64,000 bases of DNA from RYN-230 sp963814645. Lineage in GTDB: Bacteria > Actinomycetota > Actinomycetes > Streptosporangiales > Streptosporangiaceae. Made by a program: the position numbers and the translations under genes. Below the pieces are notes generated by a model, which ran no database searches, was not told the origin of the DNA, and saw only the letters and a program-made list of their open reading frames with translations. Positions 16,431 to 24,413 of the stretch are shown piece by piece; position 1 is the first letter of the stretch; each line of letters begins with the position of its first letter. The DNA lies in the NCBI GenBank assembly GCA_963814645.1, contig CAWFDX010000011.1, positions 62,001 through 126,000 of the forward strand, in the 5' to 3' direction.

Positions 16431-17483
16431 ATGCTGTTTCCCACCTCGCTCGTTGGCAGTTACCCCCAGCCGGACTGGCTCATCGACCGGGAGCGGCTGC
16501 GGCACCGCTTCCCGCCCCGGGTCCGCGCCACCGAACTGTGGCGGGTCGCCCCGGAGTACCTGCCGCAGGCCCAGAACGACGCGACCGAGCTGGCCGTCCG
16601 GGCCCAGGAACGGGCCGGCCTGGACATCATCACCGACGGTGAGATCCGCCGGGAGAGCTACTCGAACCGGTTCGCGACCGCGCTGGACGGGGTGGACATC
16701 GACAACCCAGGCACCGCGCTGGACCGCAGCGGGCACCCGAACCCGGTGCCCCGGGTGACCGGCCCGATCAAGCGGCGGCACCCGGTGGAGACCGGCGACC
16801 TCGAATTCCTCCGCGGTTGCACCAGCAAGACCGTCAAGATCACCGTGCCCGGCCCGTTCACCATGGCCCAGCAGGCCCAGAACGACTACTACGACAGCAC
16901 CGAGGCACTGGCGTTCGGCTACGCGGAAGCAGTTAATGAAGAAGTCCGGGACCTGTTCGCGGCGGGTGCCGACATCGTGCAGCTGGATGAGCCCTACCTG
17001 CAGGCGCGGCCGGACGAGGCGAAAAAATACGGCGTCCCGGTGATCAACCGGGCGCTGGACGGGATCACCGGCACCACCGCCGTACACCTGTGTTTCGGGT
17101 ACGCGGCCATCATCCACGACCGGCCGTCCGGCTACTCGTTCCTGCCCGAGCTGGCCGACTGCGCCTGCGACATGGTGTCGGTCGAGACCGCGCAGTCCGG
17201 CCTGGACTGCTCGGTGCTGACCGCGCTGGACGGCAAGACGGTCATCCTGGGCGTGCTCAACCTGGGCGACGACAACGTGGAGAACCCAGCTCTGATCGTC
17301 GAGCGGGTGCGCCGCGCGCTGCCCTACGTGCCCGCGGAGCGGCTGGTGCTGGCGCCCGACTGCGGGATGAAGTACCTGCCGCGGGACTCGGCGTTCGGCA
17401 AGCTGGTCGCGCTGCGGATGGCGGCGGCGCTGCTCCGCGCGGACGCGAGCGTGGCGCCTGCACCGCCGAAAGCAGACCGGTAA
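16431..17483 (+). CDS. Cobalamin-independent methionine synthase (MetE C-terminal) family protein
   Basis: A 350-residue stand-alone catalytic-domain relative of MetE. It has the opening LVGSYPQPDW, the DGEIRRESY turn, the QLDEPYL strand and the zinc site: His and Cys in AVHLCFGY, Glu in SVETAQSG and Cys in LAPDCGMKYL. Short members like this transfer methyl groups to thiols using donors other than polyglutamyl methyl-THF, or act in unidentified pathways. Methionine synthase activity should not be assumed. It lies 30 bases after the IspH-like gene on the same strand, suggesting an operon. The C-terminal gene of the sigma locus converges 13 bases away. Confidence 0.8.
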   Translation: MLFPTSLVGSYPQPDWLIDRERLRHRFPPRVRATELWRVAPEYLPQAQNDATELAVRAQERAGLDIITDGEIRRESYSNRFATALDGVDIDNPGTALDRSGHPNPVPRVTGPIKRRHPVETGDLEFLRGCTSKTVKITVPGPFTMAQQAQNDYYDSTEALAFGYAEAVNEEVRDLFAAGADIVQLDEPYLQARPDEAKKYGVPVINRALDGITGTTAVHLCFGYAAIIHDRPSGYSFLPELADCACDMVSVETAQSGLDCSVLTALDGKTVILGVLNLGDDNVENPALIVERVRRALPYVPAERLVLAPDCGMKYLPRDSAFGKLVALRMAAALLRADASVAPAPPKADR

Positions 17484-17496
17484 CCGAGCCGGGCGG

Positions 17497-18315
17497 TTAA
17501 AGGTTCAGGTTGAACGAGAGGACGACGCTCAGGCCGCCTGGGCTGACATCGAGGATCGCGGTGGAAAACAGCCCGCCCGCCGCGGTCACCGTGATCTGCG
17601 CGCTCTGCCCGGCGGCCAGCGAGCCCGACGTCCGGCTCAGCGTAATGTCCTCCAGCAGGGCCGCGGGCACGGTGATGTGGTAGCCGCTGACCGCGCCGCC
17701 GACCGCGGTCAGCGTCAGCGTCCCGGTGTACGAGCCGCCCACCGACAGCCCGAGACCCAGGTGGAGCGGGGACACGGACAGCGTTCCGGTCACGCCGACC
17801 GCGGCGGATGCCGACCCGGTCGCGGACGCCGTCGCCCCGCCGGACGGCGTGCCGCCGGCCGTGCTGCCGGTGCCGGTGCTGGTGCTGGTGGCAGCCGGGT
17901 GGCTGCTCGCCGGGCGGCCGCCGCCGGCCAGTGCGGCGCTGCCGCCGGACGGCCCGGACGCCCCGCCCGGCTCGCCCGCACCGGGCTGGGCTGGGCTGGT
18001 GACCGATGGTTCCGGCCGCGTGCCGGGCGCGCCGCCCGCCTGCTGACCCGCGTGATGATGCAGCAGGGCGCCGCCAACCAGCAGCGCCCCGCCGACGATG
18101 ATCGCGCCACCGGCCGCGGTCCCGGCCCGCACGTGCTGGCTGGCCAGCCAGGGCGAGCTGGGCGGGCTGATCGGCCGGGGGAAGCCGCCGGGCCCGACCG
18201 GCCCGAGCCGCTGGCCGATGGCCAGCCGCTGGGCCGCCGCGGCCGGCGAGGGATCGGCCACCAGGCTGAGCACCTGGTGCCGCAGCGCGACCGGCAGCGC
18301 GGCCACCGGCAGCAC
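17497..18315 (-). CDS. Membrane and extracellular C-terminal part of the sigma factor (frame-broken)
   Basis: The 272-residue frame has a membrane segment (AGGAIIVGGALLVGGALL), then a long Gly/Ser/Thr/Pro-rich linker and a C-terminal beta-rich domain of about 90 residues (VTGTLSVSPLHLGLG to the end) that looks extracytoplasmic. Read upstream in the same frame, the bases from 18390 encode HIRHCDICG, a zinc-finger motif with His-x3-Cys-x2-Cys. That motif belongs directly after the VLLRKRVS end of the preceding sigma gene. In ECF sigma factors with fused anti-sigma-like tails these parts form one protein. Here they are separated by a one-base shift near 18390, so this is probably not an independent gene. 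Confidence 0.7.
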   Translation of the reverse strand: MLPVAALPVALRHQVLSLVADPSPAAAAQRLAIGQRLGPVGPGGFPRPISPPSSPWLASQHVRAGTAAGGAIIVGGALLVGGALLHHHAGQQAGGAPGTRPEPSVTSPAQPGAGEPGGASGPSGGSAALAGGGRPASSHPAATSTSTGTGSTAGGTPSGGATASATGSASAAVGVTGTLSVSPLHLGLGLSVGGSYTGTLTLTAVGGAVSGYHITVPAALLEDITLSRTSGSLAAGQSAQITVTAAGGLFSTAILDVSPGGLSVVLSFNLNL

Positions 18316-18367
18316 GCCGAGCAGGCTGTCCGGGGTGAGCTCGCGGCGGCGCCGCGCACCGCAGATG

Positions 18368-19018
18368 TCACAGTGCCGGATGTGCCAGGCTGACCCGCTT
18401 GCGCAGCAGCACGGTCAGCTTCCCGTCCCAGCCCGCCATGATGGTCGCCAGCTCCGGGCAGGCGTCCTGCCCGGACCGGGCGACCAGCAGCACGGCCAGC
18501 GCCGACTCGAAGTGCGCCCGGGCCCGGGACGCCATGGCGTGCGCCTGGTTGCGCGGCACGCCCAGCGTGTCGGCCAGATCCGCGCCGGTCAGTTCGTGGC
18601 CCAGGGTCAGCTCGATGATCTCCCGCTCGTTCTCGGTCAGGCCAGCCAGCGCCGCCCAGACCAGCTCGCGGATCTCCGCCTGTTCCAGGCTCGCGCCGAG
18701 GTCAGCGGTGTCATCGCTCACCTCGGCCGACTCGTCCAGCGGGGGGGAAGAATCGCGGCCCCGCAGCCGCCGGTGGCACTCGTTCCGGGCCACCGCGTAG
18801 AGCCAGGGCCGGAGCCGGTCCGGGTCGCGCAGCGCGCTGACCTTGCCGGCCGCGATGACGAACGTGTCCTGCACCGCGTCGGCCGCGTCGGCCGGCTCGG
18901 TGAGCAGTACCTGACAGTAGGAGAACAGATCCGCTGCGTAACGGTCATAGGCCGCAGCCAGACCAGCCGGGTCGCTGGCGACGATCGCGGCCACAATGTC
19001 CCGGTCGCGCATGGGCAT
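18368..19018 (-). CDS. ECF-type RNA polymerase sigma factor (C-terminus cut by frameshift)
   Basis: 216 residues with sigma region 2 (AAYDRYAADLFSYCQVLL, then DAVQDTFVIAAGKV and LRPWLYAVARNECHRRLR) and region 4 (LTENEREIIELTLGHELTGA, then LADTLGVPRNQAHAMASRAR). It ends in DACPELATIMAGWDGKLTVLLRKRVS, which normally continues into a zinc finger and membrane domain. An extra base near 18390 stops it early. ATG 19018 (or 19012) fits the family start; upstream in-frame codons are repeat DNA. The intact protein would be a membrane-tethered sigma factor of the ECF52/53-like kind, thought to answer envelope signals. The target promoters are unknown. Confidence 0.85.
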   Translation of the reverse strand: MPMRDRDIVAAIVASDPAGLAAAYDRYAADLFSYCQVLLTEPADAADAVQDTFVIAAGKVSALRDPDRLRPWLYAVARNECHRRLRGRDSSPPLDESAEVSDDTADLGASLEQAEIRELVWAALAGLTENEREIIELTLGHELTGADLADTLGVPRNQAHAMASRARAHFESALAVLLVARSGQDACPELATIMAGWDGKLTVLLRKRVSLAHPAL

Positions 19019-19061
19019 ACGGTATGACCCGGCGGCTGTCCCGGGAGGCATTTCCGGCCCA

Positions 19062-19646
19062 TCACCGCGGTCGCCGCGGAGTTCCGGTCCTGCAGCTGGC
19101 TGGCTGACCCGCCGGCCGGTGCGGTGCCGCCGACTGGTGTGGTGCCGCCGGCCAGCGCGGTGCCGCCGGCCAGCGCGGTGCCGCCGGCCAGCGCGGTGTC
19201 GCCGGCCAGTGCGGTGTCGCCGGCCAGTGCGGCGCGGGTGGCGCGGCGCCGGGGCAGCACTGGCCCGCACCGGTCCAGCCGGTGGTCTCCCGGCCGGTCC
19301 CGCCCGGCTGGGTGCCCGTCTGGCCTGGCTGGGCCACCAGCGGGCCGTGACGGCACCGGCGGCGCCCGGCAGTGGCTGCCCGGGTGCCGCCGGTGCTGTC
19401 TCCCGATACGCGGCAGTGCTGCGACGGGGCCGCCGGGGGCAGGCAGCGGTGCGCCGCCCCGCCCACGACCAGTGGCTGACCAGCCGGCGGCCGCGCGGTG
19501 GCCGGCGCCACCATGATCGCCGGTGTCATGCCCGCGCCCCGTGACGTCCGCATCCGGGGGTGTGCTGGCAGCAACAGCATCACGCTGGCTGTCGCCGCGA
19601 CCAGCATGCTGACCGCGACCCCGGAGACCTTCGTCAGTGAGTCCAT
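19062..19646 (-). CDS. Putative secreted Pro/Ala-rich repeat protein
   Basis: ATG 19646 follows a strong AGGAGG at 8-base spacing. The first 30 residues form a signal peptide or anchor (MDSLTKVSGVAVSMLVAATA then SVMLLLPAHP), and this region reads as real protein. After about residue 60 the frame becomes Arg/Cys-rich and then crosses the 18-base tandem repeat as an APHWPATPRWPAAP-like string. Another frame over the same repeat reads ALAGGT units, which look more like a secreted linker, so a frameshift inside the gene is possible. It ends 43 bases before the sigma factor start and may be co-transcribed with it. No family is recognised. Confidence 0.4.
   Translation of the reverse strand: MDSLTKVSGVAVSMLVAATASVMLLLPAHPRMRTSRGAGMTPAIMVAPATARPPAGQPLVVGGAAHRCLPPAAPSQHCRVSGDSTGGTRAATAGRRRCRHGPLVAQPGQTGTQPGGTGRETTGWTGAGQCCPGAAPPAPHWPATPHWPATPRWPAAPRWPAAPRWPAAPHQSAAPHRPAGQPASCRTGTPRRPR
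19111..19236. repeat. Seven-unit 18-bp tandem repeat
   Basis: Seven adjacent 18-base units of the form GCCGGCCAGCGCGGTGCC, with the first two and the last three slightly changed. Because 18 is divisible by three, every frame stays open through the array, which creates long false frames here. It lies between the sigma factor start and the presumed secreted protein's body. Copy number is likely to vary between strains. Confidence 0.85.
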
Positions 19647-19649
19647 GCC

Positions 19650-20164
19650 GCGTCCCCTCCTTACGACGGCGCCGGGTAACGCCGTCGGAGGTAGGAGTCC
19701 GCGCCCTGGCCGACGCCAACACTTCCTGCCGGAATTTCTCATTCAGAACTTTCCGCCCCACCCCACCCCGCGCAGTGGCCGCCACCCGGCGCCCCATCCC
19801 GCGGTGGCCGCCACCCGGCGCCCCACCCCGCGCGGTGGCCGCCACCCCGGCGCACCGCCCTCCCCACGCTGCCGAACCACCGGAATGTTTCAGCCACGCT
19901 CCCCGGCGCCCGGCCCGCACCACATCGCTGAAACATCCATGCGCACCTGACCGCGTGAACGAATCAGCCATGCGGTTGGGATCGGTACGGGACGGCGCGG
20001 GCAGCGGGCCGGCACGGCACGGGCAGTGGGCCGGGACGGCGAGTACGGCCGGGGCGCGGGCGCGTCGAGGCACGCCACCGCCCGCAATGAAGCGGGCCCG
20101 GCGCGCCGTCGCCACGCGCTGGGACCAGCCGGGCACAATGGCGGGTTTTTTGTTTACCGAAATA
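19650..20164. other. Gene-free region with short repeats
   Basis: I see no convincing gene. Between about 19756 and 19857 there are three consecutive copies of a roughly 30-base GC-rich unit containing GTGGCCGCCACCCGGCG. At 19881-19975 GAATGTTTCAGCCA, TGAAACATCCA and GAACGAATCAGCCATGCG recall a similar cluster at 60523-60575 (TGAATGCTTCGGCCATGCG, GAATGAAACATCCA), possibly a small dispersed palindromic repeat. Open frames here are Arg/Pro-rich and have no ribosome sites. Confidence 0.4.
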
Positions 20165-20213
20165 CCTGCCGCAGAAATACCTCCTAGGGGTATCTAGAGA
20201 TACCCCCGGCAGG
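20165..20213. promoter_or_regulatory. CsoR-type copper operator and nested inverted repeats
   Basis: ATACCTCCTAGGGGTAT (20177-20193) matches the actinobacterial CsoR operator pattern ATACCCC-N-GGGGTAT. It overlaps a second, perfect dyad, GGGGTATC-TAGA-GATACCCC (20187-20206). Both are enclosed by CCTGCCG (20165-20171) and CGGCAGG (20207-20213). CsoR releases such sites when it binds Cu(I). The site is 160-210 bases upstream of the membrane-protein pair starting at 20373. Copper control of those genes is inferred, and no csoR gene lies in this window. Confidence 0.6.
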
Positions 20214-20372
20214 TTTATGAATTCCCGGCCGCATTCCCGCTTACCGGACATCACTGCAGCTCAGAGCCATGACCAATAGCATGTGAACCGGCATGTCTTG
20301 TCGTCGGCTAACACCAACATCTACGCTTTTTCTATTGCGTCCAGGCCATCCGGAAAGCCAGGAGTCCCGGTA

Positions 20373-21431
20373 ATGAGCGAGGTTGCGGTCGCCCGGCCCG
20401 AAGGGGACTGGCCGGGCCACCATAGCGGGGTGCCCGCGGCCGCCTGGCAGGCCCCGGACACCCGCCGGATGCTGCAACTGGCGCTGGGCGCGCTCTGGCT
20501 GCTGGACGCCATCCTGCAAGCGCAGTCAGTCATGTTCACCCGGGCGTTCAGCCACATGCTGGCCGGCTCGGCCGCGGGCAACCCGGCGCTGGTCGCGCAC
20601 CCGATCTCGTGGAGCGCCAGCTTGATCGCGCAGCACGGGATGGCCACCAATGCCGTGTTCGCCGCCGTGCAGTTGCTGCTCGGGCTGGGCATCGCCGGGC
20701 GCCGGACGGTCCGCGTCGCGCTGGCCGCCTCGATCGTCTGGTCGCTGGCTGTCTGGTGGCTGGGTGAGGGCCTGGGCGCTGTGCTCACCCCGGCGGCCAG
20801 CCCGGTCACCGGCGCCCCCGGCGCTGTGATCATCTACGCGCTGCTGGCCGTGCTGCTGTGGCCGCGGGACCGGGCCAGCCGGCAGGCCCCGTTCGTGGCC
20901 GCCCAGGCCGTCGGCGCGCCGGCGGCGCGGGTCCTCTGGCTGCTGCTCTGGGGCAGCATGGCCTATCTCGCGGTCCAGCCTGCCAACCGCGCCCCGCAGG
21001 CCATGGCCAGCACGATCTCCGCGATGACCGCCAGTGAGCCCGGCTGGCTCCGCGCGGTCGGGCACGGCGCGGCCGGGCTGCTGGCCGGGCAGGGGCTGCT
21101 CGCGTCGGCACTGCTGGCCACCGCGCTGGCCGTGGTCGCCATCGGCGTGTACCTGCCGCGGGCCGCGGCCCGCGGCACCGTAGTGCTGGCGGTCGTGCTG
21201 GCCGTGGCGACGTGGGTGGTCGGGCAGGCGCTCGGCGGGATCCTGACCGGCATGGGCACCGACCCCGGCACCGGCCCGCTGCTGGTGCTGCTGGCCGCCG
21301 CCTACTGGCCGGCCGCGGCCACCCCCGATGGGGCGGCCGCCGCCGCCCCGGACGGGGCACGAGACGAGACCGAGACGAGGGGGCGCGGATGGCCGGACCG
21401 GCTTGGCTCGCGGACAGCTTCGCCGCGCTGA
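20373..21431 (+). CDS. Multi-pass membrane protein, putative copper-regulated
   Basis: 352 residues with about nine membrane segments, several rich in Met and His (AQSVMFTRAFSHMLAG, SLIAQHGMATNAVF, RAPQAMASTISAMTA). I know no named family, although similar proteins precede DUF5134 genes in actinobacteria. ATG 20373 follows AGGAG at 8 bases and is clearly better than GTG 20283. The CsoR-like operator upstream and the Met/His-rich helices suggest a role in copper handling at the membrane. The 3' end overlaps the start of the DUF5134 gene by 43 bases, so the two are coupled. The function is inference only. Confidence 0.6.
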   Translation: MSEVAVARPEGDWPGHHSGVPAAAWQAPDTRRMLQLALGALWLLDAILQAQSVMFTRAFSHMLAGSAAGNPALVAHPISWSASLIAQHGMATNAVFAAVQLLLGLGIAGRRTVRVALAASIVWSLAVWWLGEGLGAVLTPAASPVTGAPGAVIIYALLAVLLWPRDRASRQAPFVAAQAVGAPAARVLWLLLWGSMAYLAVQPANRAPQAMASTISAMTASEPGWLRAVGHGAAGLLAGQGLLASALLATALAVVAIGVYLPRAAARGTVVLAVVLAVATWVVGQALGGILTGMGTDPGTGPLLVLLAAAYWPAAATPDGAAAAAPDGARDETETRGRGWPDRLGSRTASPR

Positions 21432-22140
21432 TGCTGCTGACCGCGCTGTATTGCGCGGCACGCCTGGTCCTGGCCCGGACCCGGCGGCGGCCGACCGAGC
21501 GGGACGTCGATCTGGTGCACGTGCTGATGGGCGTGGCCATGGCCGGCATGCTCGCCCCGCGCGCCCTGCTGCTGGCCGGCCCGGCGCAACCGGGCGGCGC
21601 GCTCTGGGCCGTGACCTGGGGCCTGGTCTTCGGCGTGGCCACGGTGTGGTTCGCCGCGCGGATCGCGCTGTCCTTCCGGGCCACCGGCGGGCTGCGGCCG
21701 GCGGGCAGCCACCACCTGCCGCACCTGATCATGTCCGGGACGATGGTCTACATGCTGGCCACCGTGGCCCGGCCAGCTCAGCTGTCCGGGGCTGGGGCGG
21801 CCGCCGCAGCCGGGCCGGCCGTGCATTTCCCGTTGCTGGCGCTGATCCTGGCTCAGTTCATGGTGGGCTACGTGATATGGACCGCCGACCGGCTGCCCAC
21901 CCTGGCCCGGGTGCGTGCCTGGCGGCCCGCCCCGGCCGCCCCGGACCGGTCGCGGTACTGGCCAGCCACCCCGGCGGCGGCCCGGCCAGCACTCCCCTGG
22001 CCAGCCCCAGCCCGGCCAGCCCCAGCCCGGCCGGCACCAGCTGGGCCGCGGCCAGCCCGCCGCTCTCCCCCCGGCTGGCTTCGTGCTGCAACATCGTGAT
22101 GGGCCTGGTCATGGGGTACATGCTGATCATTAGCCTGTAG
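21389..22140 (+). pseudogene. DUF5134 membrane protein, C-terminus frameshifted
   Basis: From ATG 21389 (GAGGGGG upstream) the frame encodes a typical DUF5134 protein: MAGPAWLADSFAALMLLTAL, DLVHVLMGVAMAGMLAPR, HHLPHLIMSGTMVYMLATVA and LILAQFMVGYVIWTADRL. Met and His recur in the helices. That frame runs to 22099 but turns Pro/Arg-rich after about 21930. One frame over, the sequence reads GPVAVLASHPGGG and finishes with CCNIVMGLVMGYMLIISL at 22140, the expected last helix. One C missing from a C run near 21942 explains it. It may be a sequencing error. It follows a CsoR-like operator, so a copper-linked role is possible. Confidence 0.7.
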
Positions 22141-23551
22141 CCGTCGCGGCCCGGTACCGGTCCAGTGCGGCCAGCCGCGCCGTCTTGTGCTCCACGATCG
22201 GCGCCGGGTAGTCGCGGCCGATCAGGCAGCCCGCGCGCTGCTGTTCCCCGGCCGGCATCCGCCACGGCTCAGCCAGATAGCTGTCCGGCACCCGGGCCAG
22301 CTCGGGCAGATAGCGGCGCACATACCGGCCGTCGGGATCGAACCGCTGCTGCTGCAGCGCCGGGTTGTACAGCCGCCGGAACGCGGGCTGCGGGTCGACC
22401 CCGACCGACGCGATCCATTGCCAGTTGCCGTTGTTGCTGGCCTGGTCCCCGTCGAGCAGCAGGCGCATGAACCAGGCTTCGCCGCGCCGCCAGTCGATGC
22501 CCAGGTCCTTGGTCAGGAACGACCCGACCAGCAGCCGGACCCGATTGTGCATCCAGCCTTCCCGCCTCAGTTGCCGCATGCCGGCGTCGACCAGCGGAAA
22601 CCCGGTCACGCCCGCGGTCCAGGCGGTGAAGTCCGCATCGTCGCCCGGCCAGTCCAGGGCGCCGCGGTAGCGGGGCTGGAACTCCTGCCGCGAGTTCTCC
22701 GGGTGGTGCACGAGCACGTGCTGGTAAAAGTCCCGCCAGCACAGCTGGCGCTGCAGTGCTGCTGCACCCTTAGCCAGCGCACCGCTCCCCCGGCCGAGCT
22801 GATCTTCCACTGCGCGCGGTGACAGGCAGCCGAACCGCAGGTACGGCGACAGCCGCGACGAGCCGTCCGCACCGGCCTGATCCCGGCCGGTGTCGTAGTC
22901 GCGGACCGGGCCGGCCAGGAAGGTGGCCAGCCGGGCCAGCCCGGCGGTCTCGCCACCCGGGACGGGCTCGGTCACCTCCTGGCGCAGGCCCAGGCTGGCC
23001 AGCGACGGCACCCGGCCGTGCCGGACCCGGGACGGCATGCTGACCGGCCCGGGCGCGTCCAGCACCGGCCGCCGCGGGGCGTCCTGCCAACGGCGGTAGA
23101 ACGGGGTGAACACGGTGTACGGCCGTCCCTGCCCGGTCTGCAGCGCGCGCACGTCGTCCAGCACGCTGACCCCGGGGTGCGCGTGCCCGGTCACCCCGGC
23201 CTGCTCCAGCGCGGCGCGCACCTGGCGGCCCCGGAGCGCCTCGAACGGGCTGGGATCCGCGCTCAGGTGCACCTCGCTGGCCCCGGCCTCCCGGGCCAGC
23301 GCGGGCAGTTCCCGCTCCGGCGGCCCGTGCCGGATGACCAGCCGGGCGCCGCGCGCGGCAAGCTGTTCATCCAGGTCGGTCAGGCAGTCCAGGAGGAACG
23401 CGGCACGCGGCCCGGAGGCGTGCCGCCCATGCAGCAGCCGGTCGTCCAGGCAGAACACCGGCACGATCTGCTCATGCCGGGCCAGCGCGGCGCACAGCGC
23501 TGGGTGGTCGTGTACCCGCAGGTCACGGCGGAACCAGACGAGAGCAGCCAT
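22130..23551 (-). CDS. phrB: Deoxyribodipyrimidine photolyase
   Basis: A 473-residue class I CPD photolyase, which uses FAD and blue light to split pyrimidine dimers. The N-terminal Rossmann-like antenna domain begins LVWFRRDLRVHDHPAL. The FAD-binding C-terminal half carries SRLSPYLRFGCLSPRAV, QLCWRDFYQH, GFPLVDAGMRQL, the WMHNRVRLLVGSFLTKDL helix and DQASNNGNWQW. All conserved FAD-site residues I know are present. It is followed upstream on the same strand by exonuclease III (30 bases), giving a small DNA-repair pair. Its stop overlaps the end of the DUF5134 gene. Confidence 0.92.
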   Translation of the reverse strand: MAALVWFRRDLRVHDHPALCAALARHEQIVPVFCLDDRLLHGRHASGPRAAFLLDCLTDLDEQLAARGARLVIRHGPPERELPALAREAGASEVHLSADPSPFEALRGRQVRAALEQAGVTGHAHPGVSVLDDVRALQTGQGRPYTVFTPFYRRWQDAPRRPVLDAPGPVSMPSRVRHGRVPSLASLGLRQEVTEPVPGGETAGLARLATFLAGPVRDYDTGRDQAGADGSSRLSPYLRFGCLSPRAVEDQLGRGSGALAKGAAALQRQLCWRDFYQHVLVHHPENSRQEFQPRYRGALDWPGDDADFTAWTAGVTGFPLVDAGMRQLRREGWMHNRVRLLVGSFLTKDLGIDWRRGEAWFMRLLLDGDQASNNGNWQWIASVGVDPQPAFRRLYNPALQQQRFDPDGRYVRRYLPELARVPDSYLAEPWRMPAGEQQRAGCLIGRDYPAPIVEHKTARLAALDRYRAATATG

Positions 23552-23581
23552 GGCCGCCGATGCTACCCAGCGGGCCGCCGG

Positions 23582-24394
23582 TTATCCCGCAGGCGGGTCC
23601 AGGTCCAGGTCGACCACGACCGGGGCGTGGTCGGATGGGCCCTTGCCCTTGCGCGCTTCCCGGTCGATATAGGCGTCCTTGACCGCCGCGGCCACCGGCG
23701 CGCTGGCCAGCACCAGATCGATCCGCATGCCCATGCCCTTGTGGAACATGCCCGCCCGGTAGTCCCAGTAGGTGAACGGCTTGCCTTTGAGCGCGCGGGG
23801 CGGCACGTCGGTGAGCCCGAGCGCCAGCAGCTCAGACAGCTCGGCCCGCTCGGCCGGGGTAACGTGGGTGGAGCCCCCGAACGCGGCCGGGTCCCACACG
23901 TCGGCGTCGGTGAGTGCGATGTTGAAGTCCCCGCACACCACCAGCCGCGGCTGGCCCGCCGCGGCCCCGGGCGCGCGCTCGGCCAGTTCCGGCCGCAGCG
24001 CTTCGCGCAGCGCGGCCAGCCAGGCCAGCTTGTAGTCCAGGTGCGGACTGTCCAGCGCCCGCCCGTTCGGCACGTACACCGACCACACCCGGCAGCCCGC
24101 GCAGGTGGCGGAGATGGCCCGGGCCTCTGGCTCGGGGAAGCCCGGCTCGCCGTCGAAGCCTCGGTGCACGTCCTCCGGGTCGGTACGGGACAGGATGGCC
24201 ACCCCGTTCCACCGGCCGGTGCCGTACAGCGCGGCCTGGTAGCCCAGCTCGCCCACTTCCGCGGTGGGGAAGCCGCTGTCTGGGACCTTGGTTTCCTGCA
24301 GGCACAGCACGTCCGGCAGGACTTCGTCCAGCCAGCCGAGCAGCCGGGGCAGCCGGGCCTGCACCGAGTTGACGTTCCAGGTGGCTAGCCGCAC
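23582..24394 (-). CDS. xthA: Exodeoxyribonuclease III (AP endonuclease)
   Basis: A 270-residue member of the Xth/APE1 endonuclease family, which cuts at abasic sites in base-excision repair. It has LATWNVNSVQARL (the metal/Asn site), LCLQETKV with the catalytic Glu, WSVYVPNGR, VVCGDFNIALTDADV with the Asp-x-Asn pair, DYRAGMF, and the terminal GPSDHAPVVVDL with the catalytic Asp-His. The GTG start at 24394 is 19 bases after the dapD stop, and photolyase follows 30 bases later, so dapD-xthA-phrB may be one transcript. Confidence 0.92.
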   Translation of the reverse strand: MRLATWNVNSVQARLPRLLGWLDEVLPDVLCLQETKVPDSGFPTAEVGELGYQAALYGTGRWNGVAILSRTDPEDVHRGFDGEPGFPEPEARAISATCAGCRVWSVYVPNGRALDSPHLDYKLAWLAALREALRPELAERAPGAAAGQPRLVVCGDFNIALTDADVWDPAAFGGSTHVTPAERAELSELLALGLTDVPPRALKGKPFTYWDYRAGMFHKGMGMRIDLVLASAPVAAAVKDAYIDREARKGKGPSDHAPVVVDLDLDPPAG

Positions 24395-24413
24395 GGTCGT
24401 CGCTCCCGTTCTG

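Noticed and set aside
19111..19236. CRISPR-like array
   Set aside because: The units are 18 bases, directly adjacent with no spacers, and there are no cas genes; it is a simple tandem repeat.
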